Origin: a candidate division FCPU426 bacterium | GTDB lineage: Bacteria > Oederibacteriota > PGYV01 > Palsa-1178 | DNA length: 21,528 nt | Assembly (NCBI GenBank): GCA_003167475.1 | Contig: PMTB01000034.1 | Location: forward strand, 1-21,528 | Direction: 5' to 3' | In this document: positions 15,249-21,528 of the stretch, piece after piece | How positions within the stretch are numbered: the first letter of the stretch is position 1 | Layout of the letters: each line of letters begins with the position of its first letter | The notes under the pieces: generated by a model | What the model was told of the DNA's origin: nothing | What the model saw: the letters and a program-made list of their open reading frames with translations, nothing else | The model's database searches: none | Position numbers and translations under genes: made by a program

Positions 15249-15974
15249 TTACTTTTCCGCCTCAATTATTATAAACGAAGGCGCTGTTGTTGTACGCTTA
15301 TATGCATCGGTGTGTTGTTTTTTTGACGATGCCGCTGGTTTTGGTTCGGTTATTTTTGTTATCCTGAATCCGGCGTTGCTTACCGGATTGATCAGACCGG
15401 CTATATTTTTAGTATAATTCTTTACTATCATCCCCGGAACCATCTGCCACTGTTCTGTCATGGCTCCGAAATAATTCTCCATGACGAACATGCGTTCTCC
15501 GTTTATATCCACTAGCCTGGCGCCGTTAATAGCCGGGTTGCCTGTTGATATGACAAGCCTTCCCTTGTTCTTAAGCACGCGGTACGCTTCTTTGAGCGTC
15601 GGCAGTATGTCCTTTAAATAATGTATCGAAAGTCCGTAAAACACCAGGTCAAAGGCTCCGGACGGATATGGGATTTTATTCATGTCCGCGACCCTTACTT
15701 CGGCCGAAGGCACTTTTTTGTGGGTTAACTTTATCATTTCTTCGGAGATATCTATGGCGCAGACCGTGGCGCCTTTTGAGGCAAAATAGGAGGTATAAGT
15801 CCCGGGCCCGCAACCCACGTCGAGGACTTTTTTGCCTTTGATTCCGGTTATGATTTTTTTGATCGCAGGCATGTCTATGTATTTGTTGTAGAACCTGCCC
15901 TTTTCAATGCTCGCGGTATAGGCGACGGCGTGTTTGTTGTATAGGTCCTTTGTGTACTTTGTGTTCTTGTCCAA
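15249..15974 (-). CDS. class I SAM-dependent methyltransferase
   Basis: 241 residues with a Methyltransf_11/25-type Rossmann fold. Motif I is VLDVGCGPGTYT (50-61), the SAM-binding loop; the acidic end of strand 2 is in CAIDISEEM; RVADMNKIPYP followed by AFDLVFYGLSIHYL are motifs II-III. The substrate is unknown. The start is TTG (15974-15972) with GGAG 7-8 bases upstream and no good ATG nearby. It sits inside the glycerol-3-phosphate gene cluster in the same direction but is flanked on both sides by palindromic repeats, which may mean it was inserted or is separately expressed. Confidence 0.8.
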   Translation of the reverse strand: MDKNTKYTKDLYNKHAVAYTASIEKGRFYNKYIDMPAIKKIITGIKGKKVLDVGCGPGTYTSYFASKGATVCAIDISEEMIKLTHKKVPSAEVRVADMNKIPYPSGAFDLVFYGLSIHYLKDILPTLKEAYRVLKNKGRLVISTGNPAINGARLVDINGERMFVMENYFGAMTEQWQMVPGMIVKNYTKNIAGLINPVSNAGFRITKITEPKPAASSKKQHTDAYKRTTTAPSFIIIEAEK

Positions 15975-16014
15975 TTTTATTCTCCGTTTGTATTAAAAAT
16001 TATTAAATAACACT

Positions 16015-16096
16015 GTAGAGAGGGTGCTTGCCCCCTCTCGCCGCGGGGTTTAAACCCTGCTCTTCCGCAGCGGAACGCATATATGCGTTCCCTACG
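16015..16096. repeat. composite palindromic repeat, oxidoreductase/methyltransferase gap
   Basis: Bounded by GTAG (16015-16018) and CTACG (16092-16096). First hairpin GAGAGGG / CCCTCTC (16018-16024 with 16033-16039), core CCGCGGGGTTTAAACCC, second hairpin a perfect 20-base palindrome (16072-16091, GGAACGCATA / TATGCGTTCC). The stop codon of the oxidoreductase is the TAG of its right edge. Confidence 0.8.
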
Positions 16097-17369
16097 AGAT
16101 CTTTACAACCAGTCCCGCCGTATCCTTTGACAGTTTTGTCGTCAGATCGTTCCAGTCGACTTTCATCGTTATCATTTCCGCCGGCCTGGCGTATTTCTCC
16201 TTGTGTGACGCTATTACGTTGACGCCGTCCATTAAATCCACGGATATTTTGGATGGGTATTCTTTTGTGACTCTCATTTCAAACAAAACCTCGTTAGAGA
16301 GGGGGACGAGCCCCCTCTCTACAGAAATCTTCTGGGGTATGACTGTCCTGATACCATCGCCGGCTTTTACCTCAACATATTTTTTAACCGCTGTCTGTCC
16401 GGCGGCGTACATTGCAGCGTTTTTACCCGCTATAAAACCAGCTTTTGACACATAATCCACTAGGTCGTATATTGTGACAACGTTGCCCGCTGAGAATATC
16501 CCGGCCACATTTGTCGCCATGTTCTCATCCACTATGGGCCCGCCTGTAAGCGGGTCGAGCTGGACCCCGGATTTTTTTGAAAGCTCGTTTTCCGGTATAA
16601 GGCCGATTGATAAAAGGATGCTGTCGCAATCGATCATTTCTTCCGTTCCTGCCACGGGATTTAGACAATCGTCAACCTTTACAGTTTCGACCGCTTCCAC
16701 ACGGTTTTTTCCTATTATACGTTTGATGGTGGTGGACAGGCTCAGCTGGATATTGAAGTCCTGAAGGCATTGCACATAGTTGCGCCGCAGGCCCGTCAGG
16801 TAGGGCATAAGTTCCACAACTTTAATGACCTTGGCGCCTTCGATAGTAAGGCGCCTTGCCATTATCATGCCTATATCGCCGGAACCAAGGATAACGAAAT
16901 TTTTTCCGGGCATCAGCCCTTCGATATTTACCAGCCGCTGTACCATGCCGGCTGTAAAAACTCCCGCAGGCCTTGTCCCGGGGATGCGTATCTGTCCGCG
17001 CGTGCGCTCCCTGCAGCCCATGGCGAGGACGATTGCTTTCGCGTCGAATTCAAGGAAGCCTTCATGGCTGTTGGTGGCGTATATTTTGCGGCTTGCGGTG
17101 ATGTCGAGGACCATGGTGTCAAAGAGCATCTCAATGCCGAGCTGCTTAGCTTCGGTAATAAAGTTATAGGCATAAGCCGGGCCCGGCAAATCCTTTTTGA
17201 AAAGGACAGAGCCGAATCCGTTGTGGATGCACTGTAAAAGAATGCCGCCGGGTTCATCGTTGCGTTCGATGATTAGGACGTCCTTAGCACCTGTCTTTTT
17301 AGCCTCTATGGCAGCGGCAAGGCCGGCAGGCCCAGCGCCGATGATGATCACGTCGTAAGTTTTGTTCAT
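16092..17369 (-). CDS. FAD/NAD(P)-dependent oxidoreductase of the glycerol-3-phosphate cluster
   Basis: 425-residue flavoprotein. The N-terminal FAD site is GAGPAG (11-16) with IIERNDEPGG; a second nucleotide site, LGSGDIGMIMARRL (161-174), binds NAD(P)H; the second FAD motif is VAGIFSAGNV (288-297). This matches the NAD(FAD) oxidoreductase usually encoded beside GlpA-type dehydrogenase and DUF1667, where it is expected to pass electrons from the dehydrogenase to or from pyridine nucleotide. The C-terminal 90 residues are a beta extension. In it, residues 350-359 (VERGLVPLSN) are encoded by a palindrome that matches the intergenic repeats. The frame is intact. The stop codon lies in another repeat copy, so the C-terminal end (VVKIS) may be altered. 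No strong ribosome site is seen before the ATG at 17369; upstream TAAAAGGAAACG, with AAGGAAA, is acceptable. Confidence 0.85.
   Translation of the reverse strand: MNKTYDVIIIGAGPAGLAAAIEAKKTGAKDVLIIERNDEPGGILLQCIHNGFGSVLFKKDLPGPAYAYNFITEAKQLGIEMLFDTMVLDITASRKIYATNSHEGFLEFDAKAIVLAMGCRERTRGQIRIPGTRPAGVFTAGMVQRLVNIEGLMPGKNFVILGSGDIGMIMARRLTIEGAKVIKVVELMPYLTGLRRNYVQCLQDFNIQLSLSTTIKRIIGKNRVEAVETVKVDDCLNPVAGTEEMIDCDSILLSIGLIPENELSKKSGVQLDPLTGGPIVDENMATNVAGIFSAGNVVTIYDLVDYVSKAGFIAGKNAAMYAAGQTAVKKYVEVKAGDGIRTVIPQKISVERGLVPLSNEVLFEMRVTKEYPSKISVDLMDGVNVIASHKEKYARPAEMITMKVDWNDLTTKLSKDTAGLVVKIS
16293..16323. repeat. palindromic repeat hairpin inside the oxidoreductase gene
   Basis: TAGAGAGGGGG (16295-16305) and CCCCCTCTCTA (16311-16321) form a perfect 11-bp stem around ACGAG. 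Sequence and edges match the first hairpin of the intergenic element at 17404-17502. It lies wholly inside coding sequence without breaking the frame. Confidence 0.85.
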
Positions 17370-17403
17370 TAACGTTTCCTTTTATAAATTATTTATAAAA
17401 ACT

Positions 17404-17502
17404 GTAGAGAGGGGGCTTGCCCCCTCTCACCGCAGGGTTTTATTCCGGCGATTTAAGGTCTGTTTAAATCCGACTGCGAGAGAGGGCAAGCCCCCTCTCT
17501 AC
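17404..17502. repeat. composite palindromic repeat, dehydrogenase/oxidoreductase gap
   Basis: Bounded by GTAG (17404-17407) and CTAC (17499-17502). First hairpin GAGAGGGGG / CCCCCTCTC (17407-17415 with 17420-17428, loop CTTG); core ACCGCAGGGTTTT; second hairpin AGAGAGGG / CCCTCTCT (17479-17486 with 17493-17500). Confidence 0.8.
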
Positions 17503-17527
17503 AAAAATCTAATACAAAAGCCCGCGG

Positions 17528-17553
17528 GAGCGGCAGCAAGCAGCCGCTCTACG
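17528..17553. repeat. half copy of the palindromic repeat overlapping a gene end
   Basis: GAGCGGC / GCCGCTC (17528-17534 with 17543-17549), loop AGCAAGCA, then CTACG. This is the right-hand hairpin type of the element at 15116-15234 with a different stem. The stop of the dehydrogenase (CTA, 17549-17551, read TAG) lies in it. Confidence 0.7.
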
Positions 17554-19015
17554 CGATTATTTCCTTCGTTCTACGAAAAACCAATTCGCTGCCTTTACCT
17601 TTTTTTGTGACTTCCGTTTCCGGTATCTTCAATTCCCTCGCCAGTATCTGTATCACCCTTGGATAATCAAACGCGCCCTGGCACCTGCCGGTGCCCAGCC
17701 ATGTCCTGCGCTTTATGCTGTCGTATGTCCTTGCGGGTATGGGGGAGTGGATGGCGTCCAGGATCTCGCCTTCTGTGACTTCTTCGCAGCGGCAGATTAT
17801 CCTGCCGTAGGCCGGGTTCTTGTTTATAAGTTCCGCTTTTTCCTTGTGCGACATCAGGTGGAAGTGCGGGAATGGCTTCCTTATCGGGTTGAATGTTTCC
17901 TTGTCCTTAAGTTTTACTCCGGCTTCTTTCAGAAGTTCAACGGCACGCTTTGCTATGGCCGGGGCAGACACAAAACCCGGGGAATCTATGCCAAGTAGAT
18001 TGATAAGGCCCTGTACTTCTTTTGCCGTTTCTATTATGAAATCCTTGTCACCGTTGCCGGTGGCCCTTATGCCCGAGTATGTGACTATGGAATTCCTCAC
18101 GTCAATCGATGGCACAAGTTTTTTCGCTCCCGCTTCGATAGACAGCAATCCCTCTCGGGTAGTTGATGAGTCTTCCTTATTTTCCGACAGCTGCGAATCC
18201 GGGCCTATCATCACATTGCCGTGGGTCGTGGTGGATACAAGGACGCCTTTTCCCAATGCTGATGGGACCTGGAAGAGGACATTATTTATGGAAAATTTCG
18301 CGGCGTCAAAGATGATATAACTGCCTTTGCGGGGGATTATCTGAAAACCTTCCTTGACACCGGCTTTGTGTGCCACTTCGTCGGAAAAGAGCCCTGCGGA
18401 ATTTATGGCCCAATCGCAGAAAAAATCACCCTTGCTGGTGGTAATGCCGGTTATCCTGGTGCCGTTAAATATGAATCCGAGAAATCTTGTCTCAAAAAGA
18501 TATTTTACACCGTTGACCACCGCGTTCTCGGCAGCCGCCAGGACCGCCCCGAAAGGGTCAATGACGGCGGCGGAGGGGGACCAGAGCGCGCCGCTGACCA
18601 TGGGGTTTATCAAAGGTTCCCGTTTAAGCATCTCTTCGCGGCCTATCACGGCTATACCCGGTATTGAATTTTTTACGCCCTGTTCATACAGCAGGTTTAT
18701 CGCCGGAAGTTCATCAGGCCCGACAGCCACGACATAACTGCCGGTTTCCTTGAATTGTACGCCGAGCTCCGGCGCGAACTCGTGCCACAGACGGTTGCCT
18801 TCGGCATTCATCTTCGCCTTTAAGGTCCCGGGTTTGGGGTCGTATCCCGCATGTATGATGGCGGAGTTCGCAGAGGAAGGGCACATGCCGACATCGATTT
18901 CTTTTTCAATGACCAGTACGGAACACTCGTAGCGGGAAAGTTCGCGGGCTACAAGGGAACCGACTATGCCGGAGCCGATAATTATAAAGTCGAATTTGTT
19001 GTTCAATTTTTCCAC
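17549..19015 (-). CDS. glpA: glycerol-3-phosphate dehydrogenase-like FAD oxidoreductase (GlpA/LhgO type)
   Basis: 488-residue DAO-type flavoprotein expected to oxidise sn-glycerol-3-phosphate to dihydroxyacetone phosphate. FAD site IIIGSGIVGS (11-20); conserved MCPSSANSAIIHAGYDP (44-60) and NSAGLFSDEVA (205-215). The C-terminus holds a BFD-like [2Fe-2S] domain (about 405-460) with CRC (C408, C410) and GRCQGAFD (C445). The usual fourth cysteine (CQGxFC) is Asp450, so cluster binding may be impaired. The start is uncertain: GTG 19015 has no ribosome site, while an in-frame TTG at 19006-19004 has GGTGG 5 bases upstream. The context (glpK, FAD/NAD oxidoreductase, DUF1667) supports the role over 2-hydroxyglutarate oxidation. 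The stop codon is in a repeat copy. Confidence 0.85.
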   Translation of the reverse strand: MEKLNNKFDFIIIGSGIVGSLVARELSRYECSVLVIEKEIDVGMCPSSANSAIIHAGYDPKPGTLKAKMNAEGNRLWHEFAPELGVQFKETGSYVVAVGPDELPAINLLYEQGVKNSIPGIAVIGREEMLKREPLINPMVSGALWSPSAAVIDPFGAVLAAAENAVVNGVKYLFETRFLGFIFNGTRITGITTSKGDFFCDWAINSAGLFSDEVAHKAGVKEGFQIIPRKGSYIIFDAAKFSINNVLFQVPSALGKGVLVSTTTHGNVMIGPDSQLSENKEDSSTTREGLLSIEAGAKKLVPSIDVRNSIVTYSGIRATGNGDKDFIIETAKEVQGLINLLGIDSPGFVSAPAIAKRAVELLKEAGVKLKDKETFNPIRKPFPHFHLMSHKEKAELINKNPAYGRIICRCEEVTEGEILDAIHSPIPARTYDSIKRRTWLGTGRCQGAFDYPRVIQILARELKIPETEVTKKGKGSELVFRRTKEIIA

Positions 19016-19033
19016 CCATATTAATTTGGTTAA

Positions 19034-19153
19034 TTAAAAATTCAAAATTAAGAATTCAAAATTATGGTCTATACTCGTCGCAGGCTCCTCGTATATTATA
19101 ATAAGGTCACGAAAGTGACACAATAATTTTTAATTCTTAATTTTGAATTTTAA
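19034..19153. repeat. AT-rich inverted repeat element in the glpK/glpA gap
   Basis: Arms 19034-19064 and 19124-19153 are complementary over about 30 bases with one mismatch and one indel (AATTCTTAATTTTGAATTTT core). The interior of about 59 bases carries a promoter and a small palindrome. It looks like a MITE and has no ORF. Confidence 0.7.
19095..19123 (-). promoter_or_regulatory. promoter within the AT-rich element, toward glpA
   Basis: On the minus strand TTGTGT (19123-19118), 17-base spacer, TATAAT (19100-19095). The spacer and -35 hold the palindrome GTCAC-GAAA-GTGAC (19106-19119), a good shape for an operator. Leader to the glpA start about 80 bases. Confidence 0.5.
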
Positions 19154-19159
19154 ATTGCC

Positions 19160-20677
19160 CTACTCCATCCATCCCAGCGATTTCTGTACGGCCTTCTTCC
19201 ACTGCTTAAAGTACTTCTCCCGTTTTTCCTCGGGCATTTTCGGTTCCCATTCCTTTGAAATGCTCCAGTGTTCCTTCAGTTCATCGGTATTTTCCCAGAA
19301 CCCGACAGCCAACCCGGCCGCGTATGCCGCGCCAAGAGCCGTTGTTTCCGCAACCTTCGGGCGCGTTACTTTCACGTTCATTATGTCCGACTGGAACTGC
19401 ATGAGCATATCGCTGGCTGTCATGCCTCCGTCGACTTTAAGGGAGGTCAGTTTTATCCCCGAGTCTTTTGCCATGGCCTCAAATATTTCCCGCGCCTGAA
19501 AATCAACTGCCTCAAGTACTGCGCGGGCTATATGCTCGCGGCCCGTGAAGTGGGTCAGGCCTATTATCAGGCCCCTCGCGTCGGAGCGCCAGTAAGGGGC
19601 GAAAAGCCCGGAAAATGCCGGAACAAAATAAACCCCGCCGTTATCCTCGACTTTCATGGCGAGGTCGTTTATTTCAGGGGCCGATGTGATTATGCCGAGT
19701 TTGTCCCTGAACCACTGCACAAGCGCGCCGGCGACCGCGACAGAGCCTTCAAGCGCGTAGACTGCGGGGGAATTTCCTATTTTATAACCGACAGTGGTGA
19801 TCAGCCCGTTCTTTGAAAAAATGGGTTTGGTGCCTGTGTTCAATAACAGGAAGCAGCCTGTTCCGTATGTGTTTTTGGCTTCGCCGGGGACAAAACATGC
19901 CTGCCCGAAAAGCGCGGCGTGCTGGTCGCCTAAGTCCCCGGTAACCGGGATTTTCGCGCCAAAGGGGCCGTCAGTAGCGGTATATCCATAAGGGTTTGGA
20001 TCGCTTGAGGGCCTGATGGAAGGCAGTATGTTTTCAGGGATGCCGAGAATCTTCAGCATGCCCTTATCCCATGATAAAGTTTTCAAGTTCATCAGCATTG
20101 TCCGCGAGGCATTAGTCGGGTCTGTTATGTGTGCCCCGCCGCAGGCCCCGCCTGTCAGGTTCCAGATGAGCCACGTATCTATGGTGCCAAAGAGAACGTT
20201 GCCGTCCTTGGCTGACAAAGCTATGTCAGGGAATTTTTCCAGCAGCCATTTTATCTTGGGGCCGGAAAAATATGTGGCGAGCGGCAGCCCGGTGGTTTTT
20301 TGGAACCTGTAGAGTCCGCCGTTCCTTGCAAGGTCCACGCAGATGTCCACGGTGCGCGTGTCCTGCCATACTATGGCGTTGTGAAGCGGTATGCCGGTCC
20401 TTTTATCCCAAAGCACAGTGGTCTCGCGCTGGTTGGTGACGCCTATGGAGGCGATATCAGCGGCCTTTATCCCGTGTTTTTTCAGGGTTTGTTTTATGCA
20501 TTCGGCGGTATTGTTCCATATCTCCATGGCGTCGTGCTCTACCCAACCGGTCTGGGGATATATCTGCTTGTGTTCAATCTGGTGGAGCGCGGCGATATCG
20601 CCTTTATGGTCGAATAATATGAAGCGGGTGGACGTGGTGCCCTGGTCTACTGCGCCGACAAATTTTTTCTCAGGCAT
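19160..20677 (-). CDS. glpK: glycerol kinase
   Basis: 505-residue FGGY-family kinase, the usual GlpK length, converting glycerol and ATP to sn-glycerol-3-phosphate in the cytoplasm. Evidence: ATP-binding loop AVDQGTTSTRF (9-19), glycerol-binding TNQRET (81-86), TIDTWLIWNLTGG (165-177), the catalytic base in GDLGDQHAALFGQ (D251), YGTGCF (271-276) and the FGGY signature region VDGGMTASDMLMQFQSDIM (415-433). It is the first gene of the minus-strand glp group and has its own promoter; the product feeds the dehydrogenase encoded next. ATG has GGGGGAAG about 5 bases upstream, a weak but usable ribosome site. Confidence 0.95.
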   Translation of the reverse strand: MPEKKFVGAVDQGTTSTRFILFDHKGDIAALHQIEHKQIYPQTGWVEHDAMEIWNNTAECIKQTLKKHGIKAADIASIGVTNQRETTVLWDKRTGIPLHNAIVWQDTRTVDICVDLARNGGLYRFQKTTGLPLATYFSGPKIKWLLEKFPDIALSAKDGNVLFGTIDTWLIWNLTGGACGGAHITDPTNASRTMLMNLKTLSWDKGMLKILGIPENILPSIRPSSDPNPYGYTATDGPFGAKIPVTGDLGDQHAALFGQACFVPGEAKNTYGTGCFLLLNTGTKPIFSKNGLITTVGYKIGNSPAVYALEGSVAVAGALVQWFRDKLGIITSAPEINDLAMKVEDNGGVYFVPAFSGLFAPYWRSDARGLIIGLTHFTGREHIARAVLEAVDFQAREIFEAMAKDSGIKLTSLKVDGGMTASDMLMQFQSDIMNVKVTRPKVAETTALGAAYAAGLAVGFWENTDELKEHWSISKEWEPKMPEEKREKYFKQWKKAVQKSLGWME

Positions 20678-20724
20678 GATCTTCCCCCAATACGAAATTT
20701 GTTATGAATTTGTACCTTAATATC

Positions 20725-20753
20725 ATTAAACAGCATTATAGGGGGATTGTCAA
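20725..20753 (-). promoter_or_regulatory. glpK promoter
   Basis: On the minus strand a perfect TTGACA (20753-20748), 17-base spacer, TTTAAT (20730-20725, 5 of 6). Transcription starts near 20718, about 40 bases before the ATG. Confidence 0.65.
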
Positions 20754-20788
20754 ATGCGGATTTAGCGGTTTGTTTTTGGTTTGCTTTC

Positions 20789-20882
20789 GTAGGGGTGACC
20801 TGTTAGGTCACCCGCTGCGGAAATGCGGGCAAATACGGCTGTGAGGGCCTGTCTGCGGGTCGCCTATCAGGCGACACCTACG
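20789..20882. repeat. composite palindromic repeat beside glpK
   Basis: Bounded by GTAG (20789-20792) and CTACG (20878-20882). First hairpin GGGTGACCT / AGGTCACCC (20793-20801 with 20805-20813, loop GTT); second GTCGCCT / AGGCGAC (20859-20865 with 20869-20875, loop ATC). The interior includes GCTGCGG and TGCGGG, the counterpart of the CCGCGG cores of other copies. It lies between divergent glpK and the barrel-like gene. Confidence 0.75.
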
Positions 20883-20914
20883 CGACGAAAAAATCACACA
20901 TCAAAAAACAAACG

Positions 20915-20923
20915 TGTTATAAT
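20915..20923 (+). promoter_or_regulatory. extended -10 promoter of the barrel-like gene
   Basis: TGTTATAAT is a complete extended -10. The -35 position (20895-20900, CACACA) is weak. The transcript would start around 20930, just before the ribosome site AAAGGAG (20938-20944). Confidence 0.6.
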
Positions 20924-20951
20924 TTGCACATCAACTTAAAGGAGAATCATA

Positions 20952-21497
20952 ATCAGAAAACAAATATGCATATTGTTTGCCGTTCTATTTTTTATCCCTG
21001 TCGCGGCCACCGCCCACATTCTCAGGTTTTCCTCCACCACCGGTTACGACCTTCTGAACGGCCTGAGCAACGGGCAGTTCCTCTCCGAAGAGGCGAAGAT
21101 CGAGGCGGCTTTCCCGGTTTCCGACAGCAAGCATGTCATTAATACGGAAATATCCATTAACGGCGCTTATGACACCAATTTCGCAGCCACAAAATTATCA
21201 TCCGTAGGTTTTGGTTTCGGCATCAGGGTGTTCTTAAACACCCTCGGGAACATCAGGCCCTACTTTACCCACGAGATCATGACCAGGGTCCTGTACTTGA
21301 GCGGCCAAAGCGGCGCGGCAAAGACATTTTCGGTGCTGCTCGGGCTGGGCGTGGATATACCTTTGCAGGCGGACAGGGACGGGTCGTCGATATATTTTGA
21401 CGTTTCTTACCTTTTTTACGATTCTGGGTATTTCGGGGTGACCGGCGACAAGGTAAAGACGCCCGGGTTGACCGCGGGATACAGTTGGGGTTTCTAA
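20952..21497 (+). CDS. small exported protein, outer-membrane beta-barrel-like
   Basis: About 181 residues, family not recognised. From an unusual start at ATC 20952 it reads I/M-RKQICILFAVLFFIPVAATA, shown here as RKQICILFAVLF then FIPVAATA, a textbook signal peptide cleaved after ATA. The rest alternates polar and hydrophobic residues and ends GLTAGYSWGF; a C-terminal Phe preceded by alternating aromatics is typical of outer-membrane barrels. The only normal in-frame start, TTG 20973, would cut off the positive n-region and has no ribosome site, while AAAGGAG lies 7 bases before ATC 20952 (4 before ATA 20949). So either the start is non-canonical or an ATG has been lost by mutation or sequencing error. 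It has its own promoter. Function unknown. Confidence 0.65.
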   Translation: MRKQICILFAVLFFIPVAATAHILRFSSTTGYDLLNGLSNGQFLSEEAKIEAAFPVSDSKHVINTEISINGAYDTNFAATKLSSVGFGFGIRVFLNTLGNIRPYFTHEIMTRVLYLSGQSGAAKTFSVLLGLGVDIPLQADRDGSSIYFDVSYLFYDSGYFGVTGDKVKTPGLTAGYSWGF

Positions 21498-21528
21498 AAC
21501 TAAACTGAGTTAATATTAAATGTTGTGT

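Noticed and set aside
15116..17553. Spaced repeats considered as a CRISPR array
   Set aside because: Copies are hundreds of bases apart with genes between them, stems vary, and no spacer-sized regular units or cas genes are present.

Overview
The window is about 21.5 kb of chromosomal DNA from a bacterium I cannot name. Several things suggest a diderm, possibly uncultivated anaerobic lineage: a small protein with a signal peptide, beta-rich repeats and a C-terminal Phe (outer-membrane barrel-like), an MprF-like lipid enzyme, a DUF2723 membrane glycosyltransferase-like protein, and a glycerol-3-phosphate oxidation cluster laid out as in Thermotoga and clostridia. Coding density is high. AUA (Ile) and AGG (Arg) codons are frequent. 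Several genes appear to start with TTG or GTG. Most starts have a clear AGGAG-type ribosome site, and many promoters have sigma70-like -35/-10 boxes or extended -10 boxes. No tRNA, rRNA, CRISPR array, IS or phage gene was seen.

Left part (1-8400): a MenA/UbiA-type prenyltransferase (+) converges on an MprF-like flippase/synthase (-). MprF is divergent from an MFS transporter, which forms a two-gene operon with a membrane protein of unknown function (coiled coil/SHOCT-like stretch plus a beta domain). A small zinc-ribbon/helix protein of the YvyF type follows. A DUF2723/TPR membrane protein (-) is divergent from a phosphohexomutase (+).

Middle (8500-14180): the phosphohexomutase is followed by about 830 bases with no large gene. 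This gap holds a 25-bp inverted repeat, DnaA-box-like sites, a strong promoter, a 12-codon Lys/Ala peptide ORF, a strong terminator and a 21-bp perfect hairpin. Then come ftsK (DNA translocase) and an alpha/beta hydrolase with its own promoter.

Right part (14312-20680, all minus strand): glpK, a GlpA/LhgO-type glycerol-3-phosphate dehydrogenase, a pyridine-nucleotide/FAD oxidoreductase, a class I methyltransferase, a DUF1667 Cys-motif protein and a stand-alone CheY-like receiver. GlpK phosphorylates glycerol; the two flavoproteins and the DUF1667 protein probably form one oxidation complex; the receiver is translationally coupled to the DUF1667 gene. A divergent barrel-like gene closes the window.

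The most unusual feature is a family of composite palindromic repeats (two hairpins bounded by GTAG...CTAC, hairpin tips differing between copies). They sit in three successive gaps of the glp cluster, after ftsK, after the hydrolase and beside glpK. One hairpin lies in frame inside the FAD oxidoreductase gene, and the stop codons of two genes lie inside repeat copies.
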